Shown: positions 1-12,333 of the stretch, piece by piece
Position numbering within the stretch: the stretch's first letter is position 1
Layout of the letters: each line of letters opens with the position of its first letter
NCBI GenBank assembly: GCA_905250885.1
Contig: CAJNOQ010000814.1
Location: 1-40,686, forward strand
Source of the DNA: Didymodactylos carnosus
Lineage: Eukaryota; Rotifera; Eurotatoria; Philodinida; Philodinidae
Direction: 5' to 3'
DNA length: 40,686 bases
Program-made: the position numbers and the translations under genes
The notes under the pieces: model-generated
The model's database searches: none
The model's input: only the letters and a program-made list of their open reading frames with translations
Told to the model about the DNA's origin: nothing

Positions 1-160
1 TGGAAAATTTTCTATTTTTAGCGAGGGGTACTGTCAAAAAGTTAAGAAAAATTTTCAAACAAATTGACGCAGAAAAATCCCCATGGTAAAATTAAACAAT
101 TTTAAAAATTTTTCTTAACTTTTTGGCGGTACCCCTCGCTAAAAATAGAAAATTTTCCAG
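1..160. repeat. Foldback hairpin (MITE-like), left edge
   Basis: Bases 1-55 are nearly the reverse complement of 106-160, leaving a spacer of about 50 bases. The arms hold the pyrimidine-rich motif CTATTTTTAGCGAGGGG and its complement. The arms begin exactly at the window edge, so the element may continue outside. It has no coding potential. No target-site duplication can be assessed because the left flank is missing. Confidence 0.8.
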
Positions 161-514
161 GTTAACAAGCGTGCTGAATACGAAAAAGCACTTTGCTTTA
201 ACGCTAAATAAACTTTGATTTTTTGTCGGTGATATGGTTGGTTTTGAGTTGTTAAAAAGTGCTTTTTCGTATTTAGCACACTCTGTAACACCGAAGATTT
301 TCTATTTTTGGTGAAGAATGCTTCCAAAATTTTGAAAAAAAATGAGGCAAAACAGTTTTCCGAGAAAATATTAGTTTGAAAAATTTTCCTAACCTTTTGG
401 TAGTACGAAAAGTAACTCAAAACCAACTTTAATTTTTCGGATGATATGCTTAACTAAGCTTATACTTATGTCACTTTAATTTTTAAAAGGGGTCGACTGA
501 TCGTGCAGATCATA
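161..514. repeat. Second hairpin and diverged foldback remnants upstream of the SLC5 gene
   Basis: A second inverted repeat pairs 170-193 with 257-280; its arms contain ATACGAAAAAGCAC and its complement. Bases 298-405 look like a decayed copy of the hairpin at 1-160: a GATTTTCTATTTTTGG-like start and a CCTAACCTTTTGGTAGTAC-like end. The last 80 bases lead into the SLC5 start codon and presumably hold its promoter or 5' leader. No promoter motif was recognised. Confidence 0.55.
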
Positions 515-3500
515 ATGGCAAAAAATTTAAAATTTGACGTTGTTGATTATGTTATATTTGCCTTGCTCTTGCTTATATCGGCTGGGATTGGCTTTTTCTA
601 CGGATGTCGAAAGAAAAAAGGTGAACAAGTTTCAGCAAAAAGTTATCTACTTGGGAACAAATCGATGGGTGTGAGTTAGAGAGCATTCATTTGTTCTAGA
701 ATATATTTAATTTTGTTCGTGTTCTGTAGATATTTCCAACTGCTATGAGTTTATTAGCAAGTTTTATGTCCGCCATAACCATATTGGGTACCCCTGCAGA
801 AATATATGTTTACGGCACACAATATTGGGTCATAGGTAAATTATAGATACCTTAAAAACAATAGCTCTATTGGTTTTTCTAACGCAAGGTATTAGTTACA
901 TTTTTACAATTTATTTTACGGCAATATTATTTATGCCCATGTTTGTTAAACTTAATGTAACAAGTGCTTATGAGGTGAAATTTTCTTTTATCATGATCAC
1001 ATTGTAACATCATCAACACTCGCTTGATATTTCACAGAATAAATTCTGCACGAATGGCTTCACATTATTTTAAATAGAATTTTGTAAATATTTTTTCTTG
1101 TTCTGTTTTAGTATCTTGAGAAACGTTTTAACAGATATGTAAAACTGGTAGCATCATTGATTTTCACAACACAAATGGTAAAATTTTATCATAGGATTTA
1201 AATACGAAGATAGACCATTTCAATTTTAGTTTGTTGATTAGATAAAAAAATGTTTAATGAGATATCTATGATAATAACAAAATTTAAATATGTTCTACAT
1301 CTATAGTTTCTAAAGAACATTTCCTAGAATTTTACTCTTTCTACCTATCAATTTAGACAATCTACATGTCACTTGTACTTTATGCTCCGGCGCTAGCACT
1401 TAGTCAAGGTAATACATACGTTTTTATAAAATTACCGTTATCTATTTTCTTGATATTTCAAAGTCACCGGTCTCAATGTGTGGTTATCAGTTATTTCTAT
1501 CGGTGTAATATGTACTTTATACACCACTGTGGTAAGACGTTTAGATAAAAAATTGAAATCTATCTATCTCTCTATACACTTTTGACTTATCGCAGGGAGG
1601 AATGAAAGCTGTGATGTGGACAGACGTATTTCAAACGATAATTATGTTTGTCGGTCTATTAGCGTCTGTTATTCAAGGCAAGAAATTTATATACACTTGA
1701 ATAATAGGAATGTTAAACATCTTAAAGTGTTTAATTAATAATAGGTGTAATTGATGCTGGAGGAAGTAAAGCGGTTTGGCAACGAGCAGTTGAAGGAAAT
1801 CGTGTTTCGTTTCTCAAGTACGGTTCAGATATATAGAGTCACCAAAAATGCGTTTCCAGGGTGGTAGAGCTCAAACTACAAATGATGTAAAAATGAATTC
1901 TATATCAAATTGATGCTCATCTAAAATGGAATTGATGAGTATAATTGCTATTCCGTATGAGGATTATTGTCTTTAGAACTATGAAAGTTTCTATCGTGTG
2001 CGTCATAACGAACAAGCCTCTCACGGGGGAACCTCCTGAGATGCTAAAAACTTTTTTGAATGGGACTGTTTTTAAAATGTAGGCCTACATGGGCTATGAA
2101 CCCCAGCTTGTTTGGGGCGCAATCAGTTTTGTTGCTGAGATATCGATTTTTTACTCGAATTTCCCCCATGAGACCTGGATTTCAAGCAAAATCGGTGTTT
2201 TCAATTTCATGTTGAAACTTGTCACATATTGTAGCCGAGACCGTTTGTAGTCCGGTGAAAAAAGACCGAGCTGAAACCTCTTTCCGCTGCGGTGAAAGAA
2301 CTTTTTCCATATAGGTACCAAAGGTAAAACATGAAGTAAGTTTCGGAAGAGTTCTTTCACTGCAACGGAAAGAGATTTTCAGCTCGGCCTTTTTTCACCG
2401 GACTGCAAACGGTCTGGGCTATAATATGTGACAAGTTTCAACATGAAATTGAAAGCTCCGATTTTAAAGTCCGTGTCAGGTCCCACGGAAAAAATTTGAT
2501 ATCTCAGCAACAAAGCTGACTGCGCCCCAACCAAGCTGGGGTTCATAGCCCACGAGGGCCTACATTTTAACAATAGTCCCATTCAAAAAGGTTTTTAGCA
2601 TCTCAGGAGGTTCCCTCGTCAGTAGTTTCTATTTTTCTCGTGTTCCTTTAGGATCTTATGGTTAGTGTTTTTTTTTAAAAGATGTATCACGAAATACTGA
2701 ACAAAACCATACCTAAACTTCAGCTTCAGAACTTCAATCGGGAAAACTACGTAAATTATACGAAAGATGAAAAAAAACAGAAAACTTTGTATATTTGGTA
2801 TGTTTTTCGACCTGAACTTTTTTCTTCTGCTATCATTTCCGTAAAAAGTGTAGCAAAAGTGCTCCGTCAGTTCATTTTGTATTTTTGAATATGCTCTTTC
2901 TTATGGTCTGCAAAAAGGTTTTAGGGCAGATGCTGTACAGGAGAATGAAGTTTCAAAATTTTTTCTCCGTTTTCAACAATGTGCCCAAGCAAAAAATGAA
3001 AAACATAATCAGAGTTTTGTTTTAGCAGTTAGCAATAGAAAAGAAATCATTTTTGATCAAAACAAAACAAACCCGACCGAAAGAGCTTTTATTTTGATGA
3101 AGTTATGGGACTTTTACTGAAAGCATCACTATACTCAGAATTTAATCATTATGACGCACGCGATAGAATTTTTCATAATTCCACAGCGAATAATCCTCCT
3201 ACGGAATATCAATTACACTCTAAAACCAACGTGTTCTTCGTGTTTTCAGAAAATGAGTTGAAGACCTCATTCAAGTTCTCTGAAATATGAAGAACTTAAT
3301 TTCTATTTTTCACTCATTTCAGTTTTTTGGCTCATTTTAGTTTTGCAGAAATTTTGTTTTTCAAGATTTGGAAAATACAATATTTCTTTTGAGTCCTCTG
3401 AAGATCTCAAAGTTGAAAAAGAAAACGAAAATCACATATTTCAGTCACCACTTTTGCTTTGCGATTCCTAATATATATAAAGGACATGATCTTTTCTTAC

Positions 3501-6500
3501 AGAAGCTTAAACTTATTCTCAAAGAGTTTTATTTATGTGCAACAATGTGTACACTTCGAGAACATCTTTGTTCTTGACGATAGGGTTCTAAAATTCGACT
3601 CGAACCCAACAAGTCGAGTACCTACGATGTTTGGAACCTGATTCGATCGGGGTCGAATGAGGTTCCAAATGACGATCGAGTTAGGATGTGGTTTACATAG
3701 TTTTCTCTACTTGTGCAGGTTTCCAGTTGGCAATATTTATACTGAATAAAAGAACAATTCTATATATGATCACAGCTATCGTATTGATTAAAAAATAGTT
3801 GGCTGGTGAAAAGAGGAATTAAGATCCAGATTTTTGAAAAAGTCGAAGAACAGAAATGTGTTTTTCGATCTGATGTTTTCTCGAAAACAAATATCCCAAA
3901 TAGGATCTAAAAAAATGAAAACTTATTTCTGTTCCTCCGGAAGATGAAAAACTCAGTTTTACAAATTTTCAGAAAACTTACATCAGATCCCTATTTGGGA
4001 CAAATGAAAAACATAGTTTCAGTTTTCTGTAGAAGCCCTCTTTTTTGAGTGTATACTCATTAATCCCATTTTAGATGAGTATCAATTTGGTATATAATTC
4101 ATATTTACATCATTTGTAGTTTGAGCTCTACTACCCTGGAAAAACATGTTTACCACCTTGTACATTGTTAATAGTAGTATCTTAACCGGATATATTATAG
4201 TTTTAATCCAGATCCTACCGATCGACATACTGTTTGGGGTTTGGTTATTGGAGGAACGTTTATGTGGGTAGCTATTTATGGTATGACTAGACAAAACATT
4301 TATGAGCAGTCATAGTTAGCAATTTTACTTTAGGTTTCAATCAAGCACAGGTACAAAGGTACCTTTGTGTACCAACAGTTCGTGCAGCACAAATGTAGGC
4401 ATTCTAAAATGTTATCTCAAAAATTTTCAGTCTAAATTCCATATGGTTTACTATCCAAGTTAACAACTTATAAAGTTTTATTAATTAAAACCTATTTTTA
4501 GTGCATTAACATTGAATTTGGTGGGTTTACTATGTATTTTGTCTCTATGTTGTGGTGTTGGTCTTGTTATGTTCGCAAAATATTCCATATGCGATCCATT
4601 AAAACTTGGTTTAATAAAACAAAGTGATCAAGTAAGTTATCACGTTTTAAACACATAATTTCTATTGTATCTGAAAACAGTTTTGATTTTTAAGTTATAT
4701 CCATTATTTGTCATGGAAACATTGAAACGTCTTAAAGGTAATTAAGATCTAATAAATATGGTGTAATTTATTGTATTTTATATTGATCGATTCGATACAG
4801 GTCTACCCGGAATATTTCTTGCATGTGTTTTCAGTGGTGCACTCAGGTACGATATCTATATTTAATAAAATATGAAAAAATAAATATTTTGACGCTTTTA
4901 AGTACATTATCATCCGGACTCAATAGTCTTGCCGCTGTTGTTCTATCTGATATTGTCAAATTTTTTTATCATAAAGATATAGGTGATAAAAAAGAATTAT
5001 GGATATCTCAAATTTTATGTAAGTTTAAATTAATATATTCAGAAAAAATTACATATTTTCTTGTTTTCTTGATATTCTGATTGATTTTTAGACATTCTCT
5101 TTTTTTTAGCACTTGTATTTGGTGTGATATGTATTGCACTGACATATCTTGTCTCTTTACTTGGAAATCTTCTTCAAGTAATTTAGTTTAGATTGACTTG
5201 AATCGTGATTAATAATTAATAATGATAGTCTTCTTTAGTCTGCTCTATCTTTGTTTGGCGTATTCTCTGGTCCTATATCAGGTTTATTCATTGTCGGTTT
5301 CATTGTTCCATATGTCAACTCAACGGTTAGTAGAATTTTGATAAAAACGAAGATGTAGTGAAGTACATGTGGACGGACTATTTTCAATTACACAGGGTGC
5401 AATGTGTGGTTTAGTTACTAGTTTAATATTACAAATTTGGGTATTCATGGGATCGCAAGTAATGCAAAAAAATATGAAAAGTTTCCGTTTACCAACAAGA
5501 ATTGATGGATGTATTTCGTCAAATATGACAACATCTTTTTTAAATTCAACATTATTTAATTCTACTAACATTGACAATAATAACAACAATAATTCTACAA
5601 GTATCATTTTATCATTTATTAGGTAAAAGTCTCTAATTTTGAAGATATAAAGTTGATTGTCAGTTTTCTTTTTGTTTCTCATCCGAGATCTCTTTCATAT
5701 CATTTATCCTTTTAGAAAAAGTCCCTTAGTTCCATTTTATTCTATGAGTTATTTATGGTATACATTGTTTTCTGTGATTACTGTCACAATTGTGAGTATT
5801 ATCGTTAGTTTATTGACTGGTAAGTTAATTTTTATCTTTTAGTGTCATAATAATCAATCCGTCTGTATTTTAGGTTTCAGAAGACCAGAAACAATTGATG
5901 CAAATTTAATGTTACCTGTATTTGATATACTATGTCCGTTCATACCAGAAAGACTTCTCGCAAAGTTGCGATGTCATGTGAAATATAGAGAAAGTCAACT
6001 AGAAAGTGTATGTGGTTTGATTTAACAGATACTTCATCAGAAAATCGAGCGTTTCTCTCACTCCACAGTTCTCCAATTAGGATTCAAAGTTTAGTTAAAA
6101 TGAAAAAGTATTATAGATATTTCTATCATAGGTAACAGTTTATTCAATAGGTCCTATTTTAATTTTAGTTCTTCTAATTATTTCGAAAAAACGTCGGTTT
6201 TCAAGTAGTGCTCTGTATTTTATAAATTTCGTGAGAATCAGTGAAACAGTTTCAATCATTTATCGATGCACTATTGTTTAATATGCAAAATGATGATGAA
6301 TTAGGTGTCAAGAGTAGTCAAATGGGCAAAATACTTAAAAAAAAGTGATCATATATTTGATGACAAAAAGCAGTGACAGACTCAAATATTTCGAATACAT
6401 GGAAATGTTGCTCTGCCTGTTCTGATTAAAACAGTCATCGAATAGAAAAAGTTTGTCCAACGATTCTTGAAAAACTCATAAAATAGAGAGAGTTACTTAA

Positions 6501-6917
6501 AAGCTTAGGGTTTTCTCATCAAGAATCAGTAGAACTAAAAGTAAAATAGGATCTATTCACTTCACTGAACAAATCAGAACAAATAATTGTGATACTTTTT
6601 TTATTTTAACCGCGCTGTTGAATCAGACAAAAAAATAAACACGAATCACTAACTAAGGTCATTTAATAGACTCTCTTAATACTTAAAAGAGCATGTACAC
6701 TTGAATAAATTGTTCTACTCAATTTTAGGAGAAACCAAATTTATTTCTTTATAAAACAGTACCTCGACATCACAAATTGAGTCAACTATCATTACCGGGA
6801 TCTCTTGCTGTACAATCAGCTAGTAGAGAACATCAGACACAAGTTTATCTTAATCCAGCATTTTTAAATGATGCTCATTCAACTGTGAAAACATGGACAA
6901 AAATGACAAAACTTTGA
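515..6917 (+). CDS. SLC5-family sodium-coupled solute transporter (monocarboxylate/multivitamin type)
   Basis: Twenty exons join into 657 codons with consistent phases: 515-670, 730-835, 889-974, 1112-1177, 1357-1408, 1464-1531, 1596-1677, 1745-1817, 4201-4280, 4334-4394, 4502-4631, 4695-4737, 4801-4846, 4903-5018, 5110-5177, 5239-5325, 5396-5622, 5716-5819, 5874-6007 and 6729-6917. The N-terminus ([14 protein letters not shown]) is a typical first SLC5 helix. [14 protein letters not shown] near residues 72-85 and [12 protein letters not shown] near 351-362 are family hallmarks, the latter in the helix that contributes the Na2 site. A long Asn-rich loop (about residues 485-515) precedes the last helices. 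Family knowledge predicts a plasma-membrane LeuT-fold symporter importing small organic anions or vitamins with sodium. It most resembles the SLC5A6/A8/A12 branch, but the substrate cannot be decided. Oddities are a GC-AG intron (1678-1744) and an element-filled intron (1818-4200). An AG acceptor lies 6 nt before the ATG. Confidence 0.92.
2022..2620. repeat. Nested long foldback inside the intron element
   Basis: Two arms of about 280 bases (roughly 2022-2310 and 2340-2620) are inverted copies separated by about 30 bases. Both carry GAACCTCCTGAGATGCTAAA at their outer ends and a CTTTCCG / CGGAAAG region near the centre. They are diverged by scattered substitutions, which suggests moderate age. 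Apparent minus-strand reading frames at 2151-2582 are mirror shadows of the two arms rather than genes. Confidence 0.85.
2682..3290 (+). pseudogene. Decayed coding remnant inside the intron element
   Basis: Three overlapping frames are open for unusually long stretches in AT-rich DNA: 2682-2888, 2854-3118 and 3105-3290. They abut in a way expected from one coding region broken by frameshifts. The middle frame has a protein-like composition with segments such as [15 protein letters not shown] and [15 protein letters not shown] do not recognise the family. Its position between TIRs suggests a transposon protein, possibly the element's own. A chance origin is less likely but cannot be excluded. 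Confidence 0.4.
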
Positions 6918-7697
6918 GTACATTTATAAATTTTTTTGTAGTATCCATATCAAGACTTATTTTTAATACGTGTATAAAAAGACAAATTCCAAGAAAAAAA
7001 AAAGTAGGTCATGTCCATTAAAATTAACTTTCATCGATGCTATGGGCTATATTATTTTTCTCTCATATGAATAAAGTTGAAGAATACAAAGCATCGATAA
7101 TAATGTGCACTTTTCATATTCTAAAGAAAAGTATTTGCCTTCGAGCAAATAAAAGTAGTGATGATAATTGACAACGTATTCAATATGATTGATTATTAGA
7201 TTCATTCGTTGTTGCACTTCAAGATCATTATCAAGATTTTTGTTTCATATATACAAATAGATTCATATTTATATTTCACTGACATCGACTTTCCTTTTGA
7301 AATATCAAAGCGATATTTGTCATCGTCACTATTGTTTTCTAATAGAATTTGTTGGCGAATAGAAACGGAAATGATGTTGATAGAATTATTCAGTGTTTAC
7401 TATAAATCACATAATTTAAAATATCAATGGACAGTGTAGATTTAACAAAATAATCAATACAAAAAACGGCACATCATTTCAGTTAGTGTTTTATGTGTCT
7501 CTAATGAGCTTTTTGGCAAAATAACATTATACTAGTATAACTTTATTGATCAATTCTATTTTGTTTGTAGTCATTTTCTTCTTCTTATTTTAAATATGTA
7601 TAGTACAGCACACATAGGTAGTATATCGTTTTTCAAACAATTTTTAATCATTAAAAAAATAGTATTAAACGAAAAACAGGTAATAATTTACAAGTAT
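6918..7697. other. Convergent intergenic spacer (3' regions of SLC5 and C2orf69 genes)
   Basis: Two genes end facing each other across 780 AT-rich bases. No reading frame here looks conserved. AATAAA-like hexamers occur on both strands and could serve as polyadenylation signals, but none can be singled out. Nothing else is evident. Confidence 0.6.
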
Positions 7698-8815
7698 TCA
7701 AAATTTTTTTAATAGTTCGAAATGTCTATCTAATGATGGTGGTTGTTTATCAAAATAAATTGTATTTGTAAACTGAATTCCATATTTGGATAATAACTGA
7801 ATGAATTTTGTATATTCTATTTGATGTTTTTTCTTATTTGGATTTCGAACTTGAAATGGTGTTACAGCAACAGTTATTTCAAAATTATATTTTTGAACTG
7901 TTTGAATTAAATGTTCATCAACTGGCCATATCATAGTATTTGGTGCATTATGACCACTATCAAGCCATACAAATTCACGTATTTTTAAAATAAACTCATT
8001 CAATTTATTAGTATCTTCTTTTTGAGATGATAGATGATTTAATTCATGAAATAATTGATTGAGAACAACACAACCTTTACTAAAACCAATTATTGTTAAT
8101 TTTATAGAATTATCATGAATTGAAATACAAGATGATCTAGAATGAAAAATTATAATGACAAAAAAAAAAAGCGCATAACATATTTATCAAATGACTATTA
8201 TACTCCTGTTCATTTATTAGTTTGTTTGAAATTTCTATCAATAATTGTTGTAAATGATAAAATGCTGGAAAATTTGTTGGATCATATTTCTCAGGATCAC
8301 CACGTTCATTTGTATACGGAACAAAATTAGAAAATCTAGAATACAATGGGCCATAGTATTACTAATGATATATACATCGATTTATTATAATATCACCTAG
8401 AAAATATTTCATCTTTCATTTCATTTGGACGTATAAGAATAATAGAACTATTCGGATATCGTTTTTGTAATAATTCGCCTGTTGATACGAGATTCCATTG
8501 TTTATATTTACGACTTTCACTATTTGAATTCATATTTTCAGGAAAATCCTAAAAAATGATCATAATATTGAATAATAATATTTATTTTGCTAGACATTAT
8601 TTGTTCAACATCTAAGTTGATACCTGTATATCACCTCCAAAATAGATAACACTATGTTTAATGAAATCATTTTTATTTAAACTTGGAAAAAATACTAAAT
8701 TATTGTGTTTATTTTCGTACCCATTTACACGCTCTAAGAGATGATGAGTATGACACGTCTGATCATTTTCTTGATTTTTATTAAACGTTCCACCCATTGA
8801 GTTAAATGCTGACAT
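7698..8815 (-). CDS. C2orf69-family serine-hydrolase-like protein
   Basis: Four exons on the minus strand (8815-8624, 8548-8397, 8335-8204, 8136-7698) join with matching phases into 304 codons plus stop. VIYFGGDIQ in exon 1, GFSKGCVVLNQLLFHEL-like sequence at the start of exon 4, WLDSGH, VTPFQVRNP and the C-terminal DRHFELLKKF align with my recollection of human C2orf69. GFSKG fits a G-x-S-x-G nucleophile elbow, and SGH downstream may supply other active-site residues, consistent with an alpha/beta-hydrolase fold. The human protein is mitochondrial, and its loss causes an autoinflammatory, neurological disease; its substrate is, to my knowledge, unsettled. I chose the ATG at 8815 because an AACAG acceptor ends 3 nt before it. 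The frame stays open to 8953, so an earlier start is possible, and no clear targeting peptide is seen from 8815. Confidence 0.88.
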
Positions 8816-11800
8816 TTGCTGTTGAATATTTAAACCCAAAAGAAATAATAAATTATATTTATTTAGAAAAGCAAATCTAATATTAATCATTTGCTCTATG
8901 AAGCCATTATATTTCACCTTAACATCTAAAAAAATACAGACAAAGATGTCCAAAATTCTACAAAATAGATTAGAAAAGTGAACATATACTTTTTTTTTTT
9001 ACAATTAAATCTTATAGGCTTTACGAGTTATATTCGTTCGAATTTATCAACACAAAAATAATATGATCAAAAAAGTAATGTTACACTGTGCTCTTAGTAG
9101 GCCACGAGAAAAATGAATATATTTTTTACGTCAAAAATTGTGATAATTCTGTTTTAATTTATAAAATCATCTTTTCTTAGATGTACAGTCAAAATGTAAA
9201 GTAAAATGACACAACACATTAGAGATTATCTAAATAAACTTTGTTTTAAAACGTTTCGGTAAATGCTGTATAATCAAATTTAAATCGAATATATTATAAT
9301 GATATCCTCTTCATTTTGATAATGATCTCAAAATTAACTTTATCCAGTATTCATCAGATAAAATAAGCCGATACGTATTCGAATAATGTATTCTCTAATA
9401 ATATACTAGACTATCATAAAAATTCCAATCAGGCCTTGTTTGATGCACATATTACTATAAGTCGACTAACTTAATGGTTTCATGTTGGAAAATCAATTAT
9501 TGTTCTATTGTTTTTCTTTGACAACATAAATGTTTAGGATATGTACAATTGTTCATTTGTTTCGACAAAAAACAGTGTATTTTTAAATCATATTTTAATA
9601 TAGTTTCAACTAGTGATGTAATGATTAATGATAGTGTTTATTTTCATACGTTGTGTTGGATCATCGAGATAATAATTATCTTATTACTAGACGTTATCTA
9701 AATAGAAAATTTGTTAACTAGTCATGATATTGTTCAAAACAGATTTTCTTCATTTCTCTTCTTTTTCCCTGTAGTTCATTCTCATCCACTTAATTTGTCG
9801 TTAAGTTTATCGTCGTCGGTTTCTTCACAAATATTTTTATCTTTTCAAGCATTCTGACGAGCAATTAATAAAAAATCTTTTATATTCAGTGATTTTTCAC
9901 TGGACACAGGTCCTTGATGTGATGTGTTTGATGATGAACTTGAGTTTTATCTTCTCAATTGGATAAAACATTTTCTTTACTTAGATACTTATTTTTCAAT
10001 AGCAGAGTGAGATTATTATGTTATAAGCAGAGCTGAGTAGATTAAACTGATGAAAAGAGAAAAGATAACGGTTAAGTGGAGTAACCAAAAACTCCTTCTC
10101 TTCCACATGTTTCAAAATTTCAACAAAAAAATTTTTCAATGGTCATCGATACTGACATGCAGATAAAGCACGTTCAGGCAAACATGAGAGATAAAAAAAA
10201 CAATCGATCTAGCATATAATTGTGCGATGAGAAGCGTTATAAAACAAGTTATCATCGTTGTTCAGTCAACTCATCTAACAATATTAGTTTATCAAAACTT
10301 ATATATATAACAAATTATATAATAAATTTATTTGTTCTTTTTGATTATATGTGCTTACGTTCTGTAGACACACTCATAATATATTGGTTTAGATCTTTGT
10401 ATGACATAAATCTTTTTCACACGATACTATCAAGAATAAGCAACATAAATGAGAGTATACATCGAGATCTTTTGGTATCTTTAAATCTTCGAAAATACAT
10501 AATATATTTGTATTCGAGATTGTCATATATTAAATAGATTGCAATAAATAAATTTACCAGAATTATAATTAATATTTGCCAATAGTTGAATCATTTATTA
10601 TGAATTTATCAAAAAACTACGACTCCATATTAATCGACAACTTGAACTTCAATCAGTGTTAGCAACTAAACAAACTGGAAATAATTTTATTCAATTTTGT
10701 CGAATGATATATTAAATTTCGATATGATATGTACCCATTATTCAAATTGATAACTAATAAAAACGAATACTGAATCGAAAAAATGAATTTAGACGTGACA
10801 AGATAAAAGATATTTAAAAAATTTTAAGAAAAAATCTCATGTATTAAACAATCCATTCTGAAATGAAAATATGAACATGATGATTCATAGTGTTAACAGA
10901 TAATGAAACTCATATTCTTCCTACGATCACTGGTTATAGTGAACAGTTTTTGTCTGACAAAATTCTTCTGCTATTGTTGGTCTGCTATTAAAAATAAACG
11001 AATAAATGACACACAAAAAATGATATTATTATCAAATCGAGCGTCATTCTTAAAAGAAAATGTTTTTGTTCTCTTTTTATTTTCTGTACTACTCTTTTCT
11101 CAGCATACAAAAGACTAAAAACCTGCAATCGAACGCATGGATACTACTACTAAAAAACCAAAACAAAATAAAGAAAAGAAAAAGAATAGTTTAACAAAAA
11201 TGAAAATGATCAGATTATTATCGAATTTTGAATCACACAATTCGACACTATTTAACACATACTCGTATACTTGAAAATGAAGTTTAACATAAATTGTGAT
11301 TACAAACATAGACAATTATGGAATGTGAATTTGATTTATATTTAGACAATAATAAATATCATGCACTTTCAAATCATTTACTTATTTTTCTACATTGTAA
11401 AACATTAACAATGTGAAAATTTTAATATGATATGAAATAAAAAATAAATTGAAATAAAAACCTCTTCAACTTAACTTTCTAAAAATTTCTAGAAATTTTA
11501 TTCAAAAAAGTTTTCAAGAAAAATCTTAGGAAGAATCAATCGTACCCTGAATTATTTAAAAGTACTGGATGAGAGAAATCGGACATATGTTTAAATATTT
11601 TTCTTTAAATATTATTTTGTCAAATATTTCTAAAATTCGTTGATATTTAAACTATGATTATCTTTTTATTAAGATATGTATTTTTTTTTTGTCAAACAAC
11701 GGAAGAAATAAGATTTTAGTATTAAAGAGATCACGAGAAAACGTATCTGTAAAAAAACAATTCACACAAAAAAAAAAAATTGTAATCTACGAGTTGCTCG

Positions 11801-12333
11801 GGTGTATAAATAAATACAATCGAAAAGAAATTGTTATTTAAGTCTACGAAAGAAAAAAACACATTTGTTAAACTAGAAGAAACAAGACATAAATGTGAGA
11901 AAGAGAAGAACCTTGTTTCTGTATGTACACAAAAGTAGAATTAAGAAAGGAAACAAACATTAACACTAAAGTTGATGTCTCACTTTAAAGTAGCAAGAAA
12001 TACATTAGAATAAAAAGAAAGTGAAAAATACTAACAAAGATATTTGCTAATCGTTATACGTAGGTTAAACACTAAATTATGCAAAAAAAAAAACAAAAAA
12101 AAAAACAAAATTTATCGCTAAGACGTAAAAAAGAAAATGAATAATTTTAATAGGGTATAACATTTATTCGTTAAAACCAAATACATCCATTTTTCCTAAA
12201 CCAGTCGCTATATTGTTTGATAAATCTAAATGAAAATGAAATCAACGTTCGGTATGTGATACAGGTATTTACACGGTTCATGAGAGTGTCCTATATCACT
12301 TATATTTCTAACTGTTTCATACTTAAAAAATCG
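8816..12333. other. Gene-free AT-rich interval
   Basis: This 3.5-kb spacer lies between the 5' end of the C2orf69 gene and the 3' end of CTCF-A, and the last few hundred bases are probably CTCF-A 3' UTR. It is very AT-rich, with poly-A/T tracts near 8990, 11770 and 12080. Open frames at 10220-10537, 10903-11118 and 11115-11315 are hydrophobic AT-driven stretches without recognisable motifs. No RNA gene, TIR or long inverted repeat was found. Confidence 0.5.

Larger units (their letters stand above)
1843..4151. mobile_element. TIR-bounded DNA element inserted in SLC5 intron 8
   Basis: About 85 bases at 1843-1929 are repeated as the reverse complement at about 4066-4151. They share GTAGAGCTCAAACTACAAA and a TCATCTAAAATGG-type inner end. 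Splice sites lie just outside (donor 1818, acceptor ends 4200). Removing the element would leave an intron of about 74 nt, the normal size in this gene. The interior carries a nested foldback and a decayed coding stretch. The superfamily is not recognised, and no clear target-site duplication was found because the outermost bases are degenerate. Confidence 0.75.

Noticed and set aside
2151..2582. Two similar minus-strand open frames
   Set aside because: They are the two arms of one foldback read in the same direction. The similarity reflects the repeat, not a gene family.
9783..9946. Minus-strand reading with an IKDFLLIARQNA string reminiscent of ribosomal protein L38
   Set aside because: Similarity is limited to about ten residues, a stop follows at once, and neither flank resembles L38. 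It is treated as chance or an unresolvable relic.
10220..10537. 105-codon plus-strand open frame
   Set aside because: It begins at TTG rather than ATG, is composed of AT-driven Ile/Tyr/Leu/Ser codons, and has no motif or supporting splice structure.
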